DNA of 11,878 bases from Desulfovibrio sp. OttesenSCG-928-G15. GTDB lineage: Bacteria; Desulfobacterota; Desulfovibrionia; Desulfovibrionales; Desulfovibrionaceae. A program made the translations under genes and the position numbers. The stretch's first letter is position 1; every line of letters starts with the position of its first letter. Location of the stretch: positions 1 through 11,878 of the forward strand of contig JAJDIC010000063.1 of the NCBI GenBank assembly GCA_030266525.1, written 5' to 3'. Of the stretch, positions 7,088 through 11,878 are shown piece by piece. The notes below the pieces were generated by a model. That model worked only from the letters and a program-made list of their open reading frames with translations. It was not told the origin of the DNA and did no database searches.

Positions 7088-7767
7088 CAGTCCTTCTCCT
7101 TCTGGATGCCGCCGATGCCAAGATAGGCTGCGTCATACTGCGTGAGAAGAGCGGTAGAAACCGGCACGTACATGGAATCAAGCTCCGTATAGGCGGTGCC
7201 GATAAAGGTGGTCAGTTCCGTGCTGAGCGCAGACAGGCGGTGCTGTATTTTGTCCAGGGCGACGGTAGGGTATTTTTCACCCTGCAAGAAGCCGGTCAGT
7301 CCGCAGGTATGCGATTGTCCGCCAATGGCCGTGGGTACGCCGTACAGGCGGCAGGTAACAGGGCGCACGTCATACATGATGCAGCGGTCGTTTTCATCCA
7401 GCAGCGGGCAGCGTACTTTGACTCTGGCGATTTCTGCCAGAATTTCGTTACTGTCTTTCCCCTCTTTGGATTCCTTGAAGACTTTGCGCTTGATGCGTGC
7501 GGCGGTGCGGTCCGCGCTGTCTGCCGCGTCCAGAATGGCGGTGCGCTCCTTGCCGGGGGGGAAGCGCTCGTTGAACTTGCCGTTCAGGTACAGGGCTTCC
7601 ACCAGGGAAAGGTCGAACATGGCGTGGCAGCAACTGCTGCACTTTTCCTTGCAGACAACCAGATCGGGATATTGGGAGCGAATGTGCGCGAAAAGCGCGT
7701 CCGCCTCTTTGGCCTGGGTTTCATAGCGTTCAAAAAAAGGGGTCAGATCCGGCAGTGGGCCAGCCAT
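7087..7767 (-). CDS. YkgJ-family cysteine-cluster protein
   Basis: A 226-residue protein of the zinc/iron-chelating CxxCxxCC family (YkgJ, sometimes labelled Fe-S oxidoreductase). The cysteines lie in two groups: Cys39, Cys43, Cys46 and Cys47 (CKEKCSSCCHAMFDLS), and Cys120, Cys129, Cys139 and Cys155 (RCPLLDENDRC, RPVTCRLYG). This is the canonical order CxxCC...CP(L/F)L...C.(I/A)Y..RP..CR.(Y/F)G. Metal binding is expected but no reaction is established for the family. ATG 7767 follows AAGGAG by a few bases. It is the first gene of the five-gene minus-strand operon and is coupled to the next gene through TGATG. Confidence 0.9.
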   Translation of the reverse strand: MAGPLPDLTPFFERYETQAKEADALFAHIRSQYPDLVVCKEKCSSCCHAMFDLSLVEALYLNGKFNERFPPGKERTAILDAADSADRTAARIKRKVFKESKEGKDSNEILAEIARVKVRCPLLDENDRCIMYDVRPVTCRLYGVPTAIGGQSHTCGLTGFLQGEKYPTVALDKIQHRLSALSTELTTFIGTAYTELDSMYVPVSTALLTQYDAAYLGIGGIQKEKD

Positions 7768-7808
7768 GAAAACTCCTTCATTGTGTGGCGGAAATGCAAG
7801 CCGTGCGG

Positions 7809-7837
7809 CTTATATAGAGAAAACGGCCCTTTGTGCA
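7809..7837 (-). promoter_or_regulatory. Candidate promoter of the ykgJ-to-hflX operon
   Basis: On the minus strand TGCACA (7837 to 7832, four of six consensus) and TATAAG (7814 to 7809, five of six) are 17 bases apart. Transcription would begin near 7802, about 35 nt before ATG 7767. The near-palindrome AGCCG-TG-CGGCT (7799-7810) overlaps the -10 and start site and could be an operator. Confidence 0.4.
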
Positions 7838-7972
7838 CAGGCAATTCCCCGTATTTGTCTGCACCGTATCACTGCATGACGCAGAAATATTTGCGCACAA
7901 ACAGGTGCGGGGGCGGCCGGAGCAAAAAGGGCCGGATGACGAAACTGTACAGGCAAAGGAGTAGGGAAAACC

Positions 7973-8161
7973 CTAAACTTCTTCAACCGTGATGGCACCG
8001 GATTCGCAAACTTCCACGCAGGATTCGCAGCCGAGGCACTCTTCGCCGTTTACAACAACAGCCTTGCCGTCCTGAAGCTCATACACTTCAACGGGGCAAA
8101 CATCTACGCATTCGCTGTCGCCGGTACATTTGTCAGTATCTACAGTTACATTCCAGCCCAT
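7973..8161 (-). CDS. Ferredoxin III type, [3Fe-4S]/[4Fe-4S]
   Basis: A 62-residue soluble electron carrier. Cysteines are Cys12, Cys18, Cys22 (followed by Pro), then Cys42, Cys45, Cys48 and Cys52. The first motif reads C-T-G-D-S-E-C-V-D-V-C-P, with Asp15 where the usual second cysteine of an 8Fe ferredoxin sits. This is the hallmark of Desulfovibrio africanus ferredoxin III, whose remembered sequence is close over its full length. In that protein the [3Fe-4S] cluster can take up a fourth metal with the aspartate as ligand. By analogy Cys12, Cys18 and Cys52 hold the 3Fe cluster, and Cys42, Cys45, Cys48 and Cys22 the 4Fe cluster. A longer in-frame extension to 8302 exists, but ATG 8161 has GGAGG five bases upstream and matches the family start. 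Likely roles include pyruvate or hydrogen metabolism; the partner is not shown here. Confidence 0.96.
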   Translation of the reverse strand: MGWNVTVDTDKCTGDSECVDVCPVEVYELQDGKAVVVNGEECLGCESCVEVCESGAITVEEV

Positions 8162-8183
8162 GGTATCCTCCAGGTAGGGTTTT

Positions 8184-8201
8184 AGAGGTTTTTTTACCTC
8201 T
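8184..8201. repeat. Hairpin in the ferredoxin leader
   Basis: AGAGGT (8184-8189) and ACCTCT (8196-8201) form a six-pair stem with a six-base loop. On the ferredoxin transcript it lies a short distance upstream of the GGAGG ribosome site and might stabilise the message. On the plus strand it is followed by a T-rich stretch but no plus-strand gene precedes it. Confidence 0.45.
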
Positions 8202-8249
8202 TTGTTTTTATTACACAAAGTATAAGGCACGTTGAAAAAGTATTCTTTG

Positions 8250-8278
8250 TGGATAGCCGCCGTACCAGAGCGTGTCAA
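8250..8278 (-). promoter_or_regulatory. Candidate ferredoxin promoter
   Basis: On the minus strand a perfect TTGACA (8278 to 8273) is followed after 17 bases by TATCCA (8255 to 8250), a weak -10. Transcription would start near 8243, giving a leader of about 80 nt. Confidence 0.5.
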
Positions 8279-8329
8279 GCCCAGAATGCGGGGCGGCACC
8301 ATATACCTTCTATCAATGCCTGTAGCGCC

Positions 8330-8365
8330 TGAAGCCGCAATGTGATAAAGGTTTGAGCGGCTTCA
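8330..8365. repeat. Nine-pair inverted repeat upstream of cobT
   Basis: TGAAGCCGC (8330-8338) is the exact reverse complement of GCGGCTTCA (8357-8365), with an 18-base loop. AAGCCGC (8332-8338) can pair instead with GCGGCTT (8378-8384), which is followed by TTATTA. The two pairings exclude each other. Confidence 0.6.
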
Positions 8366-8443
8366 CTAAATCGCGTGGCGGCTTTTATTATGGAAGCACA
8401 GGTTACAGGTCTTTTTGCCCCCCTGACCGCGCCCTGGCCTGAG

Positions 8444-8489
8444 CGGGATCATCCCGTGCGAAGCTCCTGTATGTCTTGATACACTTCGC
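8444..8489. repeat. Two adjacent hairpins in the cobT leader
   Basis: CGGGA (8444-8448) pairs with TCCCG (8452-8456). Directly after it GCGAAG (8458-8463) pairs with CTTCGC (8484-8489), and inside that TGTAT (8468-8472) pairs with ATACA (8479-8483) around GTCTTG. The second structure is an 11-pair stem with a four-base bulge. Purpose unknown. Confidence 0.5.
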
Positions 8490-8596
8490 TCCGCCCGGAA
8501 TTCGTCTTGCTTGCCGGTGAACAAAAAACTCATTACTCAGCACTTCCTTAAATAAATACACTCTGAAATTTGTAAAGGCCACAGGAAGGCATTTCC

Positions 8597-9664
8597 ATGC
8601 AATTACCCGCTTTTTTATCTGAAGAATGTGCGCGTATCGCGCCTTTGTCCCAAAAGTATGCGCGTGCGGCAAAACAGCGGCTGGACGGGTTGAGCAAGCC
8701 CCTTGGCAGCCTGGGCAGGCTGGAGGATTTGGCGGTTCAGATGTACGCCGTGCAACAAAACACGCCGATTGCGGCCCGCCCGGCCCGCATGTTTACTGTG
8801 GCGGCTGACCATGGCGTGGTTGAGGAAGGCGTTGCCGCAAGCCCCAAGGCCGTAACCGCGCTTATGGTGCATACCTTCCTGCGGGGAGGAGCGGCGGTAA
8901 ACGCCTTGTGTGGCGCTGCCGGGGTGGATTTTTGCGTTGTTGACGCAGGTGTGGACGCAGAAGCCTTTGCCCCTGACCCGCGTCTGGTGAATGCGAAAAT
9001 TGCCAGGGGAACGGCCAATATGGCCCTTGGTCCTGCCATGACCCGAGATCAGTGCGAGCGGGCCCTTGCGCTGGGCATTTCGCTTGCTGAAAAAGCCGCC
9101 GGTGACGGCATGCGCGTTGTGGGCACAGGCGAAATGGGTATAGGCAACACCACTGCTTCCAGCGCCCTGTTTTGCGCTTTTCTTGATTTTTCTCCCAGCG
9201 AAATGACCGGCATGGGCGCGGGTATGCCCCCCAGGGGGCTGGTGCACAAGACCTATGTTATTGAAAGGGCGCTTGCGAAAAACCGGGAAGCGCTGGTCAC
9301 CCGAGAGCCGCTTGCAGTGCTGGCCGCTGTGGGCGGGCTGGAAATTGCGACCCTTGTCGGGCTGATTCTTGGCGGCGCGGCCCGCCAGATGCTGGTCATG
9401 ATTGACGGCTTTATCGCCACAGCCGCGTTTGTCTGTGCCCAGGAAATTGCCCCGGCGGTACGCGACTACTGTGTGTTTTGCCACGGCTCTGCGGAAACGG
9501 GCCACGCGCGTGTCCTGGAAAGGCTGAATGTGCAACCGCTTCTTGATCTGGGCATGCGCGTAGGCGAAGGGACGGGCGCCGCGCTCGGCATGATGCTGCT
9601 CGACGCGGCAGCGCGGGTGTATAACGAAATGTCGCTGCTGGATGACGTGGGTATTGCCCTGTAA
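8597..9664 (+). CDS. cobT: Nicotinate-nucleotide:dimethylbenzimidazole phosphoribosyltransferase (CobT)
   Basis: CobT transfers ribose phosphate from nicotinate mononucleotide to the lower-ligand base, giving alpha-ribazole phosphate for the nucleotide loop of cobalamin-type cofactors. The 355 residues match the usual length. Motifs in order are LDGLSKPLGSLGRLEDLA (about 29-46), AADHGV (69-74), GTGEMGIGNTT (176-186), GAGMPPRGLVHK, HGSAETGH, and RVGEGTGAAL, where Glu324 corresponds to the catalytic base of the Salmonella enzyme. ATG 8597 is preceded by AGGAAGG with seven bases between. It is cytoplasmic, transcribed alone, divergent from the ferredoxin and converging on the CbiQ-like gene. No other cobamide biosynthesis gene is in the window, and the base it uses (dimethylbenzimidazole or another) is not visible. 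Confidence 0.96.
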   Translation: MQLPAFLSEECARIAPLSQKYARAAKQRLDGLSKPLGSLGRLEDLAVQMYAVQQNTPIAARPARMFTVAADHGVVEEGVAASPKAVTALMVHTFLRGGAAVNALCGAAGVDFCVVDAGVDAEAFAPDPRLVNAKIARGTANMALGPAMTRDQCERALALGISLAEKAAGDGMRVVGTGEMGIGNTTASSALFCAFLDFSPSEMTGMGAGMPPRGLVHKTYVIERALAKNREALVTREPLAVLAAVGGLEIATLVGLILGGAARQMLVMIDGFIATAAFVCAQEIAPAVRDYCVFCHGSAETGHARVLERLNVQPLLDLGMRVGEGTGAALGMMLLDAAARVYNEMSLLDDVGIAL

Positions 9665-9677
9665 GTGCTGCCGCTGG

Positions 9678-10454
9678 CTACAGAACAGGCAGAATAAACA
9701 GCCCGGCGCCAAGGGCCATTGCGGCAAGCGCGCACAGGGGCAGGGGGCGGTTCATGACCCAGGCCTCCTGCGCGTCAAGCCCCCGGCAGACAATGGCTAC
9801 GGCCTGGTTCCAGGTGCTTTGTCCGAGTAAACGGAAAAGGTGGGGGAAGGCGATTTTCCAAAAGGCGAGGCCTTTGGATGGAAGACCGCGGGTCAGGGCG
9901 GCTGTTCTGCACTGCCTGATCATCCGGTGGATGCGCGGCAGGTAGTGGGCCATGAGGGCAAAGGCCAGGGCGGGTTTCCAGGCGTTTTTCCCGGCAAGGG
10001 GGCGTATGAACCAGCCCACGGCAAGGGCAAGCCTGCCGGGAGAAAGGTACAGGGTAAGAGCCAGGGCGAGAGCCATGAGCGAAAAAATGCGGATACACAG
10101 CAGAGCGGCCTGGGCCGGTGCGGGGCCGAGCGCCACAAACGCTGCGGATGCGTCGGGCCAATGGGTGGCAAAGGCAAAAACGGCGTCAACAACACATTTA
10201 AGCACAGCCCAGAACAGGGCGAAAAAACACAAGCCCGAAAAAGCCCCCGGTTCGGCCCTGTCGCGAATGCTCCGCAGCCCGTAAGGGGCCAGGGCCGCGA
10301 CAAGATACAGCCACACCCCCGGAAATTCCGCTTTCCATACCAGCACCCCGGCAAGACAGGTCAAAAGCACACATACCCTTGGGTCTGCCATGGGGGCAAG
10401 GCTTGCGAACAATTTTGCGACGCAGTTTTTTCGGGGAGTTGCGGCTGATTGCAT
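9678..10454 (-). CDS. CbiQ/EcfT-like ECF transporter transmembrane subunit
   Basis: A hydrophobic 258-residue protein (262 from the alternative TTG at 10466) with five or six membrane helices: about VCVLLTCLAGVLVW, VWLYLVAALAPYGL, LCFFALFWAVLKCVVDAVF, LLCIRIFSLMALALALTLYL and a C-terminal LCALAAMALGAGLFILPVL. T components of energy-coupling-factor transporters carry two Ala-Arg-Gly-type motifs that contact the ATPases. Here they appear as TRG (188-190) and CRG (223-225), with the ALTRGLPSKG and CRGLDA settings expected of CbiQ. Substrate is unknown; cobalt is plausible because it converges on cobT, but no CbiM, CbiN or CbiO is adjacent. Neither start has a visible ribosome site. TTG 10466 overlaps the upstream stop by four bases and ATG 10454 lies eight bases after it, so coupled translation is likely in either case. 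Confidence 0.75.
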   Translation of the reverse strand: MQSAATPRKNCVAKLFASLAPMADPRVCVLLTCLAGVLVWKAEFPGVWLYLVAALAPYGLRSIRDRAEPGAFSGLCFFALFWAVLKCVVDAVFAFATHWPDASAAFVALGPAPAQAALLCIRIFSLMALALALTLYLSPGRLALAVGWFIRPLAGKNAWKPALAFALMAHYLPRIHRMIRQCRTAALTRGLPSKGLAFWKIAFPHLFRLLGQSTWNQAVAIVCRGLDAQEAWVMNRPLPLCALAAMALGAGLFILPVL

Positions 10455-10462
10455 GGGCTTTA

Positions 10463-11518
10463 TCAACGGATCATGGGCGTCGCCCAGCCGAGATAGCTTC
10501 CCTGAAGTGAGGTTGCCAGCTCTGCCAGAGGAAAGCTGACATAATCAATATCTTCCGGCGCGTCCCGGCGGGAAAACTGCACCCGGAATGCGCTTTGCGG
10601 GTCAACAGGTTCGTCTGCCAGGTATTCGTCAGTCAGGGATTCGTCAGTCAGGGATTCGTCTGCAAGGGATGCGTCTTCCTGGAATTCGTCTTTCCGGGAT
10701 TCGTCTTCCCGGGTATCGGACAGAGCGGCGACGGTTTCCTGTGTATTTTCCGTTACGCCATCCGGCGTAGCTTCCCTTGTCGTGCTTTGCCCTGCCGTGC
10801 TTTGCCCTGCCGCGCCGGGACCATCCCGCTCTTGTTGTGCGGCTGGCGTGTCCGGCGTGTCGTGCGTGTCGGTTTCGGTTTCTTGTCCGTTTGTTGCGGG
10901 CGGGGCAAAATAGGTTACTTTGCCCGCGTCTGCACCGGAGAGGATGAATCCTTCCTCCTCCACGGCTTCGGCAAAAGCGAGCGCCAGTTCCCGGGTGGGA
11001 AAGCCGGCGAAGTGGTCTATCATTCTCGGGCTGGAAAGGTCGTCGCCGATTTCGCTGAGCTGCTCAAGTACGCGGCGGTTCTGGATTTCAAGCATGGCCT
11101 GATCGTCCGGGTACAAAAAAGCACGATAGCTCGTCCAGTCCGGGTCTTCTTGCAGGCCGGTTTCCCATTCAAGCTGCTCATAGTCCCGCATGGCGTTTTC
11201 CAGAATATTCGCCCAGCCGCCCACAAAGCGCATGTAGAAAAACATATCAAAGCGCCCGTCTGTGGTGCAGCTTCCCGCGTACACGGCGCTGTCTTTGGCG
11301 GTTAGCACGTCTACAAGGAATTCTTCCACTCCGGAAAAAAGTTCAAATTCTTCCTGCTTGGGGAAGCCGTCTTCATCGGGATCCTGCATGGAAATGCTGA
11401 TATAGCCGAGCACCGGATATTCTTTCAGCGGTGCGCGGCCTATAAGGTCAAGATCAAGAAGAATCTGGGCGGGTTTGTCGTCTACCCGGCAAAGATAGGT
11501 ATCCCAGTTACCTTCCAC
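10463..11518 (-). CDS. DUF695 and RraB-domain protein with an acidic repeat insertion
   Basis: 351 residues. The first 150 match the DUF695 type (NWDTYLCRVDDKPAQILLDLDL, DPDWTSYRAFLYP, IQNRRVLEQL). From about 165 an RraB-like domain begins (IDHFAGFPTRELALAFAEAVEEEGFIL) and ends with FRVQFSRRDAP...YLGWATPMI. RraB in Escherichia coli binds RNase E and modulates RNA decay; that activity is inferred here, not shown. Between the two parts of the RraB region lies a roughly 100-residue low-complexity stretch (about 208-308), rich in Thr, Glu, Asp, Ser and Ala and containing pentapeptide repeats such as DESLT. The start is GTG 11518 with GGAG nine bases upstream. It lies 39 bases after rlmN and its stop overlaps the region of the CbiQ-like start, so the three probably share a transcript. 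Confidence 0.82.
   Translation of the reverse strand: MEGNWDTYLCRVDDKPAQILLDLDLIGRAPLKEYPVLGYISISMQDPDEDGFPKQEEFELFSGVEEFLVDVLTAKDSAVYAGSCTTDGRFDMFFYMRFVGGWANILENAMRDYEQLEWETGLQEDPDWTSYRAFLYPDDQAMLEIQNRRVLEQLSEIGDDLSSPRMIDHFAGFPTRELALAFAEAVEEEGFILSGADAGKVTYFAPPATNGQETETDTHDTPDTPAAQQERDGPGAAGQSTAGQSTTREATPDGVTENTQETVAALSDTREDESRKDEFQEDASLADESLTDESLTDEYLADEPVDPQSAFRVQFSRRDAPEDIDYVSFPLAELATSLQGSYLGWATPMIR
10607..10714. repeat. 15-bp tandem repeat, seven units, inside the RraB-like gene
   Basis: TTCGTC or its one-base variant TGCGTC recurs every 15 bases at 10610, 10625, 10640, 10655, 10670, 10685 and 10700, with GTCAGTCAGGGA-type filler. On the minus strand it encodes five-residue units (DESRK, DEFQE, DASLA, DESLT, DESLT, DEYLA, DEP). 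Because units are 15 bases, gain or loss keeps the frame. Confidence 0.9.
10781..10810. repeat. Exact 15-bp tandem duplication in the same gene
   Basis: CGTGCTTTGCCCTGC occurs twice in a row (10781-10795 and 10796-10810), encoding a repeated AGQST on the minus strand. It shares the 15-base period, but not the sequence, of the larger repeat 65 bases away. Confidence 0.9.
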
Positions 11519-11557
11519 GAAAAACGTCTCCGAAGTGCATTACGCAACAGGTGCTTG

Positions 11558-11878
11558 TCAGTTGTCAGTTACAGGGCAAGGCAAAACAGCTGCCCGTAAT
11601 TGCCCGCAGGCCGCTTCTATATCCTGGCCCTTACTCTTCCTGATTGTGGCCGTGATATGTTTATCCCACAGGCATTTCTCAAATGCAAGCACCGCCTCGG
11701 GCGAAGGGGCCTTGTAGGGAGAACCCTTTGCGGGATTGTATACGATGAGGTTGAGCTTTCCTTTTACTCTGGCAAGCAGGCGGGAAAGCTCACGCGCTTC
11801 GGCAAGCGAGTCATTGACGCCGCCGAGCAGCAGATACTCAAAGGTAAGGCGCTCTCGTGCCTTGAGCGGGTAAGTGCG
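11558..11878 (-). CDS. rlmN: 23S rRNA (adenine-2503-C2) methyltransferase RlmN, C-terminal part
   Basis: Only the last 106 residues are present; the 5' part lies beyond the right edge. RlmN is a radical-SAM enzyme that methylates A2503 of 23S rRNA and also tRNA adenine 37. The visible part contains RLTFEYLLLGGVNDS, LNLIVYNP, SPYKAPS, and near the end TIRKSKGQDIEAACGQL, whose cysteine corresponds to the methyl-carrying Cys355 of the Escherichia coli enzyme. The radical-SAM cysteine motif is outside the window. The frame is read from the last base inward and ends at TGA 11560-11558. The DUF695-RraB gene follows after 39 bases on the same strand. Confidence 0.93.
   Translation of the reverse strand, partial: RTYPLKARERLTFEYLLLGGVNDSLAEARELSRLLARVKGKLNLIVYNPAKGSPYKAPSPEAVLAFEKCLWDKHITATIRKSKGQDIEAACGQLRAAVLPCPVTDN

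Larger units (their letters stand above)
8162..8596. other. Divergent intergenic region between ferredoxin and cobT
   Basis: No gene is supported in these 435 bases. The left part holds the ferredoxin promoter and leader. The right part, in front of cobT, is rich in inverted repeats (8330-8365, 8444-8456, 8458-8489) followed by an AT-rich stretch (8519-8575) next to the cobT ribosome site. I looked for the conserved blocks of a cobalamin riboswitch and did not find them. No confident cobT promoter was identified. Confidence 0.6.

Noticed and set aside
7950..7976. A terminator after the ferredoxin formed by TAGGG-TTTT-CCCTA
   Set aside because: The stem is five pairs, includes the stop codon and lacks a proper T-run.
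8300..8600. A cobalamin riboswitch upstream of cobT
   Set aside because: The B12-box and other conserved core blocks were not found on either strand, although the region is structured.
8403..8672. A minus-strand open frame of 89 residues in front of cobT
   Set aside because: It overlaps the start of cobT, has no ribosome site or family match, and lies over the hairpin-rich leader.
8615..9727. A 370-residue open frame antisense to cobT
   Set aside because: It is His/Arg/Gly-rich with no family resemblance, typical of the shadow of a GC-rich gene; cobT is unmistakable on the plus strand.

Overview
The window looks like a chromosomal segment of a sulfate-reducing Desulfovibrionaceae bacterium (Desulfovibrio type). 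The best marker is a 62-residue ferredoxin that closely resembles ferredoxin III of Desulfovibrio africanus, including the aspartate that replaces one cluster cysteine. GC-rich coding sequence, lower-GC intergenic gaps, a split PurH and a long HflX fit the same group. No transposase, integrase, phage gene, CRISPR array, tRNA or rRNA was seen, so this is housekeeping and accessory metabolism rather than an island.

Layout. 1-462 is non-coding. It holds a tandem 21-bp repeat forming terminator-like hairpins, a larger inverted-repeat structure, and a good sigma-70-type promoter reading into 463-2727 (+), a membrane hybrid histidine kinase with a C-terminal receiver. 2920-3492 (+) is a SYLF/Ysc84-family lipoprotein with a clear terminator at 3532-3562. 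From 7767 down to 3701 on the minus strand runs a tight five-gene operon: YkgJ-like cysteine-cluster protein, a conserved unknown, a five-repeat TPR protein, a stand-alone IMP cyclohydrolase (PurH N-terminal half) and the GTPase HflX. Stops and starts overlap at the first two junctions. 7973-8161 (-) is the ferredoxin with its own promoter. 8597-9664 (+) is CobT, preceded by about 270 bases able to form several hairpins. On the minus strand from the right edge come the 3' end of rlmN (11558-11878), a DUF695-RraB protein (10463-11518) and a CbiQ/EcfT-like transporter subunit (about 9678-10454). This last gene converges on cobT with only 13 bases between the stops.

How the genes may work together. 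CobT activates the lower-ligand base for cobamide assembly, and the converging CbiQ-like subunit could belong to cobalt or vitamin uptake, although its ATPase and substrate-binding partners are not in the window. RlmN, HflX and the RraB-like protein all belong to families acting on ribosomes or RNA decay. Points most worth a second look are the missing conventional start codon of hflX, the repeat-built acidic insertion inside the RraB domain, the structured cobT leader and the repeat block at the left edge.
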